Of a DNA stretch of 64,000 nucleotides, positions 1 through 7,947 are shown in pieces. This DNA is from Opitutus sp. (GTDB taxonomy: Bacteria > Verrucomicrobiota > Verrucomicrobiia > Opitutales > Opitutaceae): positions 248,001 to 312,000 of the forward strand of contig JANPZY010000001.1 of NCBI GenBank assembly GCA_024707325.1. Direction: 5' to 3'. How positions within the stretch are numbered: the stretch's first letter is position 1; each line of letters begins with the position of its first letter. A model generated the notes under the pieces. It made no database searches. It worked only from the letters and a program-made list of their open reading frames with translations, and was not told the DNA's origin. A program made the position numbers and the translations under genes.

Positions 1-371
1 CGCACCCGTTCGACGACCCACGTGTGGCCGCAGTTGAACCAGAAGAAACTCCACTCCGGACTCTCCGGCGGCAGCCGGTAAATATGACGTGACGGCAACA
101 CCGCGAAGAACGCCTTCCCCTCCTCGACGCGCCACGTCTTCCGCCGGGTCTCGAAGCTCCCCCAACCACCAAGCGTCACCTGCAACACCACGTGCGGATG
201 GTCGGGATCGTCGCCGCGCTTCATGCCGTCCCAAACATACTCGCGCGCCACCGTGCGCGTCTCGCAACCGAGCGCGATCAACGACTGCCCAAGGTGGACG
301 AAACCATCCCTCCGCCGCTCCTCAAATAGTCGCCGCCATTCACGCAACTGATCGGGTTTCGATGTTGTCAC
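1..371 (-). CDS. AraC-type regulator, sensor (cupin) domain, partial at left edge
   Basis: The reverse strand is open from a GTG at 371 to the window edge, giving about 123 residues, with an in-frame TGA just upstream of the GTG that fixes the start region. The visible part reads as the N-terminal effector-binding cupin of AraC-family regulators: an EYVWDGMKRGDD segment, then a beta-rich stretch with GGWGSFE, a KAFFAVLP segment and WSFFWFNCGHTW. The helix-turn-helix would lie outside the window. It is divergent from the alpha-galactosidase gene at 506, with 134 bp between them, so it is a candidate local activator responding to a sugar. No Shine-Dalgarno sequence is visible before the GTG. 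Family assignment rests on pattern resemblance only; the sugar link is inference from context. Confidence 0.6.
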   Translation of the reverse strand, partial: MTTSKPDQLREWRRLFEERRRDGFVHLGQSLIALGCETRTVAREYVWDGMKRGDDPDHPHVVLQVTLGGWGSFETRRKTWRVEEGKAFFAVLPSRHIYRLPPESPEWSFFWFNCGHTWVVERV

Positions 372-401
372 AAAATGACTATCAATCGCGCTTCACGACC
401 A

Positions 402-431
402 TTGCAGCACCAAACCTTCATTCGATATTAT
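402..431 (+). promoter_or_regulatory. Candidate sigma-70 type promoter for the GH27 gene
   Basis: TTGCAG (402-407) and TATTAT (426-431) are separated by 18 bp in the divergent gap between the AraC-type gene and the alpha-galactosidase start at 506. Each box matches four to five of six consensus positions, which is unusual in such GC-rich sequence. This leaves a leader of about 70 nt that could hold a regulator site. Confidence 0.4.
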
Positions 432-505
432 CCGGCTATCACGCCTCGCGCGGTTCGAACGATCAGACTATCTGCCCTCCACCCCCGCCCCGACGCGTCA
501 CTCCC

Positions 506-2062
506 ATGATCACTCGTCTCCCTTGGTTCAAAACCCTCCTCTTCGGCTGCCTCGGTGCCGTTGCCAGCGCTCCGGTCTTCAGCGCGGTCGCCGACATTCG
601 CACACCGCCGCCTCCGCCGACACCGCGTATTAACGGTCCGACGATCTTCGGCGTCCGCCCGGGCTCGCCGTTTCTCTACACGATTCCCGTCACCGGCGAA
701 CGACCGATCAACTACGCGGTGGACAATCTTCCGGCCGGGCTGTCCGTCGACTCGGCGACCGGACGTATCACCGGCAGCATTACAAAGCCCGGCGAATATC
801 AGGTCGTTTTCCGCGCAAGCAACAAACTCGGAAAAGCCGAGAAGAAGTTCCGCATCGTCGTCGGCGAAAAGATCGCCCTCACCCCGCCGCTCGGCTGGAA
901 CAGCTGGAACTCCTGGGCCGCGTCTGTCGATCAGGACAAGGTCATGCGCTCCGCGCGCATGCTCATCTCCTCCGGCCTCGCCAACCACGGCTGGACCTAC
1001 GTCAACATTGACGACACGTGGCAGGGCGAGCGCGGCGGCCCGCATTTCGCGATCCTCGGCAACGAGAAGTTTCCCGACATGAAGAAACTCTGCGACGACA
1101 TCCACGCGCTCGGGCTCAAGATCGGCATCTACTCGTCGCCGTGGGTCACCACCTACGCGGGTTATCGCGGGGGTTCCAGCGACACGCCCGACGGCGCGTG
1201 GACGCGAATCGAGAGTTACACCGAATACAAAGCCAACCATCGCCTCGGGAAATATACCTTCGAGCAAAACGACGCCAAGCAATGGGCCGAGTGGGGCTTC
1301 GACTACCTGAAATACGACTGGAATCCCAACGACATCGCGCACACCAAAGCCATGGCCGAGGCGCTGCGCGCGACGGGTCGCGACATCGTCTTCAGCCTCT
1401 CCAACACCGCGCCGTTCGACGACGTGGCCGAGCTCGCCAAATACGCCAACGCGTGGCGCACCACCGGCGACATCGTCGATGCGTGGACTCCGCCCACGCC
1501 CGAACCGTGGCAAAATTCCGTCTCCGAGATCGGTTTCAATCAGGACAAATGGGTGCCCTACGGCGGCCCCGGCCACTGGAACGATCCCGACATGCTCGTC
1601 GTCGGCTGGGTGGGTTGGGGACCGAAACTTCACCCGACGAATCTCACGCCCGCGCAGCAGTATTCGCACATCAGCCTCTGGGCCCTGCTCGCATCGCCGC
1701 TTCTCATCGGTTGCGACCTCGAGCGCCTCGACGAATTCACGCTCAATCTGCTGACCAATGACGAGGTCCTCGCGATCAACCAAGACGCGCTCGGCCACAC
1801 CGCGCATCGCATTGCCACGATTGGCTCGGTGGACGTCTATCGTAAGCAACTCGAAGACGGTGGCGTCGCGATCGGCTTCTTCAACCGCGGCGAAACCACG
1901 CAGAGCTTCCCGGTGCAGTTCGAGCGCCTCGGTCTCCCTGGTCCGCGCCACGTGCGCGATGTCTGGCGCCAGAAGGATCTCGCCACCTTCACCGACGGGC
2001 AGCTCGAGATCTCCGTGCCCGCGCACGACGTGCTGCTCTACAAGTTCACGTCTGCGCAGTGA
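506..2062 (+). CDS. Secreted GH27 alpha-galactosidase with N-terminal Ig-like domain
   Basis: Hydrolyses terminal alpha-galactosides, probably in the periplasm or outside the cell. The frame is open further upstream, but the ATG at 506 begins a clear signal peptide (MITRLPWFKTLLFGCLGAVA), so the protein is about 518 residues. Residues roughly 45-125 form a putative-Ig/cadherin-like domain (PAGLSVDSATGRITG is typical). The GH27 barrel follows: LGWNSWNSW near 132, then a YVNIDDTW motif, YLKYDW near 271 (Asp nucleophile), WRTTGDI near 321 (Asp acid/base) and GHWNDPDML. A short beta-domain ends the protein. The divergent AraC-type gene on the left is a likely regulator. Substrate could be melibiose-type sugars or galactomannan side chains; the GH5 enzyme at 8.9 kb would fit the latter. 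Confidence 0.93.
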   Translation: MITRLPWFKTLLFGCLGAVASAPVFSAVADIRTPPPPPTPRINGPTIFGVRPGSPFLYTIPVTGERPINYAVDNLPAGLSVDSATGRITGSITKPGEYQVVFRASNKLGKAEKKFRIVVGEKIALTPPLGWNSWNSWAASVDQDKVMRSARMLISSGLANHGWTYVNIDDTWQGERGGPHFAILGNEKFPDMKKLCDDIHALGLKIGIYSSPWVTTYAGYRGGSSDTPDGAWTRIESYTEYKANHRLGKYTFEQNDAKQWAEWGFDYLKYDWNPNDIAHTKAMAEALRATGRDIVFSLSNTAPFDDVAELAKYANAWRTTGDIVDAWTPPTPEPWQNSVSEIGFNQDKWVPYGGPGHWNDPDMLVVGWVGWGPKLHPTNLTPAQQYSHISLWALLASPLLIGCDLERLDEFTLNLLTNDEVLAINQDALGHTAHRIATIGSVDVYRKQLEDGGVAIGFFNRGETTQSFPVQFERLGLPGPRHVRDVWRQKDLATFTDGQLEISVPAHDVLLYKFTSAQ

Positions 2063-2111
2063 CGTGACGGAGCGACTGAGTCGCTCGTGAAGTGATCCCT
2101 GCATCCTGCCA

Positions 2112-2139
2112 AGCGGCCAGCCCTCCGGGGTTGGCCGCT
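2112..2139 (+). terminator. Hairpin after GH27
   Basis: AGCGGCCA (2112-2119) pairs with TGGCCGCT (2132-2139) around a GC-rich inner stem. It is followed by a weak T-rich tract (TCAGTTT). It lies 50 bp past the GH27 stop, as expected for a terminator. Confidence 0.55.
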
Positions 2140-2264
2140 TCAGTTTGCGGCCTCGCCCATCCGCAAGATTCGCGCAGCCTTTTCGCGTTCGTGCGTAATG
2201 TGCGGACTTCCGCCAGCGCAGAAGCGCCGGCACCGTGAGAGACGCAGAATTACTGCTCACTCAC

Positions 2265-3708
2265 ATGTCACATCCTTCCATCATCCAAGGCGGCATGGGC
2301 GTCGCCGTTTCCAACTGGCGGCTCGCCCGCGCCGTCTCGAAGGAAGGCCAACTCGGCGTCGTTTCCGGCACTCTGCTGGCTGTAGTGCAATCGCGGATAC
2401 TTCAGCAGGGCGACCCGGGTGGACATTTGCGGCGCGCCTTTGACCGCTTCCCGGCGCCCGCCGTCGCCGAGCGGGTTTGGAACAACTACTTCGTCCCCGG
2501 CGGCATCGCACCGGATGCGCCGTTCAAGGCCGTGCCGATGCCCACGCTCACGCCGAGCGCAGCCTTCACCGAACTCATCGTCGTCGCCTGCTTCGCGGAA
2601 GTATTTCTCGCCAAGGAAGGCCACTCCGGCCGTGTCGGCATGAACCTGCTCGAGAAGATTCAGCTCCCCACGCTGCCATCGCTTTACGGCGCGATGCTCG
2701 CTGGCGTGGACACTGTGCTGATGGGCGCCGGGATTCCCCGCGCCATCCCCGGCGTCTTGGACCAACTCGCGCGCGGTGAAGCCGCGGAACTCAAGATCGA
2801 CATCGAAGGCGCCGCGCCCGACGACCCCGTCCGCGTCATGCGTTTCAACCCGCGCACGATTTTCCCCGAGCGCATCCCAGCCGTTCACCGGCCTGCTTTT
2901 ATCGCCATTGTCTCGTCCGCGACACTCGCCAGCACGCTGGCGAAAAAAATCGTCGGGCCGCGTTGATGGCTTCGTCGTCGAAGGTGCTGTCGCCGGCGGG
3001 CACAACGCACCGCCGCGCGGTCCGCTCCAACTGACGCCCGGCGGCGAGCCGATCTACGGTCCCCGCGATCTTCCCGAGTTGCCGAAGATTCGCGACCTCG
3101 GTCTCCCCTTCTGGCTCGCGGGCGCGTATTCTCGTCCCGGCAAAATCGCCGAAGCGCGCGCCCAGGGCGCCGCTGGCGTGCAGGTCGGCACCGCCTTCGC
3201 CTTCTGCGAAGAGTCCGGCATTCTTCCCGATCTCAAACGACGCTTTCGCGAACTGATCTCCGCCGGCGTTGCTCGCGTGCACACGGACCCGCTCGCCTCG
3301 CCGACTGGATTTCCGTTCAAGATCGCACAGCTCACCCAGTCGCTCTCCGACGCTGCCGCCTACGCGAAGCGCCAGCGCATCTGCGATCTCGGATATCTCC
3401 GGCAACTCTTTCGCCGCGCCGATGGCACGATCGGCTATCGCTGCGCCGCCGAGCCCGTGGCTGACTTCCTCCGGAAAGCCGGTGACGAAGCCGCCACGTT
3501 CGGTCGCGAATGTCTGTGTAACGGGCTCGCTGCCACGGTCGGATTCGCGCAACGCCGCGCCAACGGCGACCACGAACTCCCGATCATCACCGCCGGCGAC
3601 GAACTCGCTCACCTCGGACGCTACTTCGACCTGACGCGTTCCGGCTACACGGCCGCCGACGTCATTCGCGTCCTCCTCGGACCTGCGCCAGACGCCGCTA
3701 TCGCCTGA
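2265..3708 (+). pseudogene. Nitronate monooxygenase (2-nitropropane dioxygenase family), frameshifted
   Basis: FMN-dependent TIM-barrel enzyme that oxidises nitronates. The first part (2265-2966) starts MSHPSIIQGGMGVAVSNW, the usual family N-terminus; an in-frame ATG at 2235 is possible but adds ten non-conserved residues. The second part is in the +1 frame and continues the barrel: GRVDGFVVEG, AGGHNAPPRG, PFWLAGAYS and a GVQVGTAFAF phosphate-binding motif, to the stop at 3708. The break falls at a run of seven A at 2943-2949. Reading six A gives a continuous product (AKKSSGRVDGFVVEG). There is no other decay, so this may be a consensus error. Joined length is about 480 residues, as for long bacterial members of the family. 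Physiological substrate is unknown. Confidence 0.82.
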
Positions 3709-3724
3709 TCCGCGCTCGCCCGGC

Positions 3725-4522
3725 CTACTCCGCCACTCGAGCCCCGATTTCGCGCACGACCACTCCGGCCGCGGCGAGACCAAACACTCCGGTCACAAAC
3801 GAGGCCGTGCCGAAACCGCTCTCGCAATCGAGTCGGAGATTGCTGCCCGGCTCGGGCTCCGCCGCGCACGTGCCGTTGGCCCACGGAAAAACCTGTTGCT
3901 CGCTCGACCACACGCAGCGCACGCCGAAATGCATTTTTCCCGTCTGCGTGCCGTGTTCGAAACCGTGTTCGCGCCGCAGCTTTCGCCGCACGAGTCGCAG
4001 CAACTCGTCGCCCCACGCATCGCCCAGATCACCCGTTCGCACCTGCGTCGGATCCTGCCGCCCACCTGCGCCGCCGATCGTGAGCACCGGGATTCTTCGT
4101 TTCACGCACTCCGCGATCAGCAGCGCCTTGTTCGACAAACTGTCGATCGCATCCACCACGAAATCGAACTTGGTCGCGAGCAGCCGCTCCGCCGAACTCG
4201 CCGTGAAAAACTCTTCCATGGCCGACACCGCGCAGCCGGGATTGATCGCCTTCACGCGCTCGGCGAGCACCGAGACTTTCGTGCGCCCGATCTGACCATC
4301 GAGCGCCGGCAACTGCCGGTTCACATTCGTCACGCACACGTCGTCCAGATCGATCAACGTCAGTGCGCCCACGCCGCTGCGTGCAAGCGCCTCGACCGTC
4401 CACGAGCCCACGCCGCCGACGCCCACGACCGCCACGTGTGCCGCGCGCAGACGCTCCAGTCCCGCGCGCCCCACCAGGCGACCCACTCCGCCAAAACGAT
4501 CCTCGTAATCCGACGACGACAT
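3725..4522 (-). CDS. tcdA: tRNA threonylcarbamoyladenosine dehydratase (TcdA/CsdL)
   Basis: E1-like (ThiF/MoeB fold) enzyme that uses ATP to cyclise the t6A base at position 37 of ANN-decoding tRNAs to ct6A. The 265-residue protein starts MSSSDYEDRFGGVGRL. It has the nucleotide-binding glycine loop GVGGVGSW (34-41), the LIDLDDVCVTNVNRQ segment, FVVDAIDSLSNKALLI, and the TcdA-type C-terminus SGFGTASFVTGVFGLAAA. It is convergent with the nitronate monooxygenase gene, with 16 bp between stops. Cysteine-desulfurase partner genes are not nearby. Length and motifs fit TcdA better than ThiF or MoeB. Confidence 0.92.
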   Translation of the reverse strand: MSSSDYEDRFGGVGRLVGRAGLERLRAAHVAVVGVGGVGSWTVEALARSGVGALTLIDLDDVCVTNVNRQLPALDGQIGRTKVSVLAERVKAINPGCAVSAMEEFFTASSAERLLATKFDFVVDAIDSLSNKALLIAECVKRRIPVLTIGGAGGRQDPTQVRTGDLGDAWGDELLRLVRRKLRREHGFEHGTQTGKMHFGVRCVWSSEQQVFPWANGTCAAEPEPGSNLRLDCESGFGTASFVTGVFGLAAAGVVVREIGARVAE

Positions 4523-4564
4523 CCCGCCAGTCTACCACGCCGCGGAACCCCGCAACGCGAAAAC

Positions 4565-4589
4565 CCAAAGTCCGTAATACGGACTTTGG
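4565..4589. repeat. Perfect 25-bp inverted repeat between tcdA and the esterase
   Basis: CCAAAGTCCGTA (4565-4576) and TACGGACTTTGG (4578-4589) are exact reverse complements around a single A. It lies 43 bp upstream of tcdA and 170 bp before the esterase start. With no T-tract on either side it could be an operator or part of a dispersed element rather than a terminator. Confidence 0.75.
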
Positions 4590-4758
4590 TGGATCCAAGG
4601 TGGAGCCCGCCGCGTTAGGACCGGGCCGAAGTCCCTCCCTTCCGCGTTGCCACCACTCCCCCCTCTTGCCCTTGTCCCGCCGCCAGCCCCGGCTCGCACG
4701 TTGGCGCGCATCGATTCGGACATTGGCACGTCTCGCTCGCACGAGCATCCTCCTGCCC

Positions 4759-5865
4759 ATGATTCGTCTACCCCGCCCCGCCCTTTTGTTTTGTGCTTTC
4801 GTCGCGTCCGCGCTCGCGCTGTCCGCGCAGCAACCGCCCAACATCATCTCGCCCGAAATCCACCCCGACCATCGCGTGACGCTCCGTCTCTACGCGCCAG
4901 GTGCGTCCGCAGTCACCGTGCAGGGTCTCGCCAAACAGCCGCAGGCGATGACGAAGGACTCTCAAGGTGTGTGGAGTCTCACCGTCGGTCCGCTCACCCC
5001 CGAGATTTACTCCTACACGTTTGGTCTCGAGGGCGCGACCGTCACCGATCCGCTCAATCGCGCGATCAAGAAATGGATCCGCAGCGAGAGCATGTTCGAG
5101 ATTCCCGGCTCACTCGCGTCGGTCGAGAGCGTGCCGCACGGCGTGATCCATCGTCACACGTTCTTTTCGAAAACACGCCAGTTGCCCAACGCGATCCAGG
5201 TTTACACGCCGCCGGGCTTCGATCCGCGCGCGGCGACCAAATATCCGGTCGTGTATCTGTTGCACGGATTCGGCGACGACGAGACTGCGTGGGCCGAAAA
5301 CGGACGCGCCAATTTCATCGCCGACAATCTCTTCGCGCAAAAACGCGCCGTGCCCGCGATCATCGTGATGACCAACGGCCATCCCGTGCCGATCCCGACC
5401 GGACCCCGCCCCACCGACTACAGCGCGAACAATCTCGCCGCGATGGAGCAGGAGCTGATCAACGAAGTCATGCCGCTCGTCGAAAGCGCGTATCCAGTAA
5501 AGCAGGACGCCGCCAGCCGTGCGATCGTCGGCCTCTCGATGGGCGGCGGTCACTCGCTCAACATCGGCCTGAAGCACGGTGATTTGTTTGGTTGGATCGG
5601 CGGCTTCAGTTCGAGCGCGCCCACGGCAAATCTCGACCACACCTTCCGTTCGCTCGTCGATGCCAGCGCGAAGAAATCCGGCGAGCCGCGCCTCCTCTGG
5701 ATCGCGATCGGCGAAGACGACTTTCTCCTCGAGCAGAACAAGACATTCGTCGGCTGGCTGACCGAGAAGAACATCCGTCATACGTGGCTGTTGACGCCCG
5801 GCGGACACGAGTGGCCGGTGTGGCGTCGCTACCTCGGCGAGTTTCTGCCGCTCCTCTTCAAGTAA
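4759..5865 (+). CDS. Secreted CE1-like esterase with N-terminal E-set domain
   Basis: Serine esterase of the feruloyl/acetyl-xylan esterase (esterase D) type, 368 residues from the ATG at 4759, which opens a signal peptide ending around ALALSAQQ. Residues 33-105 resemble the CBM48/E-set module seen before such esterases (VTLRLYAPGASAVTVQG). The alpha/beta-hydrolase follows: YLLHGFGDDETAW near 167, nucleophile GLSMGG (Ser260), acid GEDD (Asp320/321) and histidine GGHEW (His350). The natural substrate is probably an ester on plant cell-wall polysaccharide, in keeping with neighbouring glycosidases; that is inference. Confidence 0.88.
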   Translation: MIRLPRPALLFCAFVASALALSAQQPPNIISPEIHPDHRVTLRLYAPGASAVTVQGLAKQPQAMTKDSQGVWSLTVGPLTPEIYSYTFGLEGATVTDPLNRAIKKWIRSESMFEIPGSLASVESVPHGVIHRHTFFSKTRQLPNAIQVYTPPGFDPRAATKYPVVYLLHGFGDDETAWAENGRANFIADNLFAQKRAVPAIIVMTNGHPVPIPTGPRPTDYSANNLAAMEQELINEVMPLVESAYPVKQDAASRAIVGLSMGGGHSLNIGLKHGDLFGWIGGFSSSAPTANLDHTFRSLVDASAKKSGEPRLLWIAIGEDDFLLEQNKTFVGWLTEKNIRHTWLLTPGGHEWPVWRRYLGEFLPLLFK

Positions 5866-5948
5866 GTTGCGCCGCGCCGGCGGCGCTTCAACTTGATGGA
5901 ACCCGCCGCACCCCGCCGGCGTCTTCGTTTCCCTTCACGCTTCTCCCC

Positions 5949-6593
5949 ATGAAACGCCTCCTCTTTTCCCTCCTGCTCCTCACCGGCCTGGCATTCGCGA
6001 CTGTTGCGCGGGCGGCGGAGGATGTGCGTTTCACTCGGACGCTCGCCGCCGAGGAGATTTCCGCCTCGGGTCTCGACCAACTCGACTCCGATCAACTCGC
6101 CGTGCTCGACGCGCTCGTGCGTCGCGACATCGCCGCCACGCGTTTTGTTTCGCGCACGCCACGCGCGAAGGCGTTTTCCGCACGCCTGTCTGCCGACGAA
6201 CTCCGCAACAGCGGCCTCGATCGTCTCACCGCCAAACAGCGCGCACAGCTCGACCAGTTCGCAGCCCGCGTGATTCCGGCAGATGACGAAGACGGCGGCG
6301 CGAGCGCGAACATCGCCGCGTCCTCCGGCGGACCGACTCCGCCGATCGGCATCAAGGTCCGCCGCGGTCCCGAGTTTCACGGTTTCGTTTCCCTCTTCGC
6401 CGGTTGGGGCAGCGGCAACTACAGTGAGATCGGTGGAGCGGTGTATGTGGAAACCAATCTCACGCCGAGCCTCACCGTCGGTGTCGGTTACGCCGAGAGC
6501 CGCATCAAGGGCGACTACCTGCCCTGCGATTACTACGATCCGCGCTGGGACCGCCGCCACGTGGTTGATCGCGCGCTCGGGCCGATCCGCTGA
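5949..6593 (+). CDS. Secreted protein of unknown function with internal duplication
   Basis: I do not recognise this 214-residue protein. The ATG at 5949 opens a classical signal peptide (MKRLLFSLLLLTGLAFATVARA). The mature N-terminus carries two imperfect copies of a helical unit of about 28 residues: one around SGLDQLDSDQLAVLDALVRR, the other around SGLDRLTAKQRAQLDQFAAR. The C-terminal half (GPEFHGFVSLFAGW to VGVGYAES) alternates as beta-strands and may associate with the outer membrane. It sits between the esterase (83 bp gap) and an OmpW-like porin. Confidence 0.7.
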   Translation: MKRLLFSLLLLTGLAFATVARAAEDVRFTRTLAAEEISASGLDQLDSDQLAVLDALVRRDIAATRFVSRTPRAKAFSARLSADELRNSGLDRLTAKQRAQLDQFAARVIPADDEDGGASANIAASSGGPTPPIGIKVRRGPEFHGFVSLFAGWGSGNYSEIGGAVYVETNLTPSLTVGVGYAESRIKGDYLPCDYYDPRWDRRHVVDRALGPIR

Positions 6594-6660
6594 CGCAGCA
6601 CAGCTGCAAACGACCGGCGCCAAAATAAGCGCAACGAACGCAATCCCTTCAGCAAGCGAT

Positions 6661-6676
6661 GCGGAGTCGACTCCGC
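6661..6676. repeat. 16-bp perfect palindrome before the OmpW-like gene
   Basis: GCGGAGTCGACTCCGC is a perfect palindrome 79 bp upstream of the OmpW-like start. It is nested within a larger imperfect inverted repeat (CTGCAAACG near 6604 and CGTTTGCAG near 6678). It could be an operator or a weak terminator of the preceding gene. Confidence 0.4.
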
Positions 6677-6755
6677 CGTTTGCAGGTATGGTGGCCGCAC
6701 TTCATCCGCGCCGATTCGACATCGTGCGAGCCGCGCGCGGGGACCCATCATCCCT

Positions 6756-7394
6756 ATGTCTTCCCGCTTCCTCCGACTCGCCGCGTGCTTTGCGGCTCTC
6801 TTCGCCACGGTTGTCACCGCCTCGGCCCAAACCGAAGGCAAATGGACGGTTCGCCTGCGCGCGACCGCCCTCGATCCCGCCAACAAGTCCGACAGCTTCA
6901 CCGCCCTCGGTCTCGGCTTCGCCCACGACGCCGTGCGCGTGAACGCCAAGGTCATCCCCGAGCTCGATATCTCTTACGCCTTCACCGAGCACTTCTCGAT
7001 GGAACTCGTGCTCACCATCCCGCAAGAGCACGACGTGAAGCTCCTCGGCGTCGGCAAACTCGGCACGTTCAAACACCTGCCGCCGACCCTGATGGCGCAG
7101 TATCAATTCCTCCCCGGCAAGCGCATCCAACCCTACATCGGCGCAGGCGTGAACTTCACGCTTATCCACGACGTCGACCTCAAAGTCGCCGACGTCGAAC
7201 TCGACCTCGACAACACGAGCCTCGGTTTCGCCGGCCAGGTCGGCGCGGACGTGAAGATCACCGACAAGGTTTACTTCAACGTCGACGTGAAGCGCGTGCT
7301 GATCGACACCGCCGTGAAAGCCGGCGGCGCCAAACTCACGGAAGCCAAGCTCGACCCGTGGCTCTTTTCGGTCGGCGTCGGCTATCGTTTCTGA
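6756..7394 (+). CDS. OmpW family outer-membrane protein
   Basis: Small eight-stranded beta-barrel of 212 residues with a signal peptide ending near ASAQ. Family features are visible: an early WTVRLRATAL strand, PELDISYAFTEHFSMEL, then HLPPTLMAQYQFLPG followed by IQPYIGAGVNFT, which is the OmpW signature region, and a C-terminal strand ending in aromatic VGYRF as barrel-assembly recognition requires. OmpW proteins are proposed channels for small hydrophobic compounds. A strong terminator follows 28 bp after the stop, so it is probably the last gene of its transcript. Confidence 0.9.
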   Translation: MSSRFLRLAACFAALFATVVTASAQTEGKWTVRLRATALDPANKSDSFTALGLGFAHDAVRVNAKVIPELDISYAFTEHFSMELVLTIPQEHDVKLLGVGKLGTFKHLPPTLMAQYQFLPGKRIQPYIGAGVNFTLIHDVDLKVADVELDLDNTSLGFAGQVGADVKITDKVYFNVDVKRVLIDTAVKAGGAKLTEAKLDPWLFSVGVGYRF

Positions 7395-7421
7395 GCCCCC
7401 CTTTGGTGTTGTGTGAATCTG

Positions 7422-7451
7422 GAGGAACGGAGCGATCCGTTCCTCTTTTTT
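7422..7451 (+). terminator. Rho-independent terminator after OmpW-like gene
   Basis: GAGGAACGGA (7422-7431) pairs perfectly with TCCGTTCCTC (7436-7445) around GCGA and is followed by six T. Textbook intrinsic terminator. Confidence 0.92.
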
Positions 7452-7486
7452 GTGCACGCACTTGCGGCCCTCGTCGGTGAGCGCGC

Positions 7487-7516
7487 TTGACACCGCCCTG
7501 CGCGCGCCGCTTTGTT
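7487..7516 (+). promoter_or_regulatory. Candidate promoter of the leader-peptide transcript
   Basis: A perfect TTGACA (7487-7492) is followed 18 bp later by a poor -10 (TTTGTT, 7511-7516). A start about 7 nt further would leave only a few nucleotides before the leader ATG at 7529. The -35 box is convincing, the -10 is not. Confidence 0.4.
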
Positions 7517-7528
7517 CGCCCCGAACGC

Positions 7529-7636
7529 ATGTCCCTTACCGGCAACAAAACTTCGGTTCTTCGCTCCGACCTCGCCTCCGTGGTCGTCGCTTCCGTTGTT
7601 GCCGTCGTCGTTACCCACGCGCCGAGAGGGGCCTGA
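7529..7636 (+). CDS. IvbL-like valine-rich leader peptide (35 aa)
   Basis: A 35-codon ORF too short for standard gene callers. It contains the run VVVASVVAVVV followed by THAP, i.e. eight valine codons in eleven. This closely resembles the E. coli ilvB leader peptide IvbL, which ends in a valine run followed by GNAP. Its last codons (AGA GGG GCC) overlap the antiterminator arm of the attenuator just downstream. In a valine-starved cell a ribosome stalling on the valine run would favour the antiterminator. Unusually, no ilvB/ilvN/ilvC gene follows: the next frame is a 62-codon ORF of unknown function. See the attenuator entry and the findings. Confidence 0.75.
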   Translation: MSLTGNKTSVLRSDLASVVVASVVAVVVTHAPRGA

Positions 7637-7686
7637 TCGTTCACACGAATTTGCCCCTCCGGTGCCACACCGGAGGGGCTTTTTTT
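7626..7686 (+). promoter_or_regulatory. Transcription attenuator (antiterminator and terminator) of the valine leader
   Basis: The terminator is GCCCCTCCGGTG (7653-7664), loop CCA, CACCGGAGGGGC (7668-7679), then seven T (7680-7686). An alternative pairing exists between AGGGGC near 7627-7632, inside the end of the leader ORF, and GCCCCT at 7653-7658, the 5' arm of the terminator. The two structures are mutually exclusive, which is the architecture of amino-acid biosynthetic attenuators. Confidence 0.75.
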
Positions 7687-7732
7687 GCTCCTGCGGTGAC
7701 ACCCCGGGCGGGCTCCAACCCATAAATCCGCC

Positions 7733-7921
7733 ATGCAAAACACCGCCAAAGCCTACGACTACACCGCTGCTCATCCGCGCACGGAACAACCGCAACCGCT
7801 GCTCGAGCCCCTGCGTCGGTCGGCCGAAACCGCCGCGCCTGCGACCGCGCATCATGACTTCCTGGAGTTCTGCGCGCGTTCGGAGCGCGGACTCCCGCGG
7901 CCGGCTCCGCACTCGCACTGA
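7733..7921 (+). CDS. Small ORF of unknown function behind the attenuator (62 aa)
   Basis: ATG at 7733, 47 bp after the attenuator T-tract, so it would be the gene controlled by it if it is real. The product has no recognisable domain, signal peptide or membrane segment, and is rich in Ala, Pro, Arg and His. A degraded remnant of a former downstream gene is possible. It ends 26 bp before a 22-bp repeat array. Low confidence that it is translated. Confidence 0.3.
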   Translation: MQNTAKAYDYTAAHPRTEQPQPLLEPLRRSAETAAPATAHHDFLEFCARSERGLPRPAPHSH

Positions 7922-7947
7922 GTCGCGCCGCCACGAGGTCCGGCCCG

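Noticed and set aside
2235..2264. Upstream ATG of the nitronate monooxygenase
   Set aside because: The ten extra residues do not fit the family start; MSHPSIIQGG at 2265 does.
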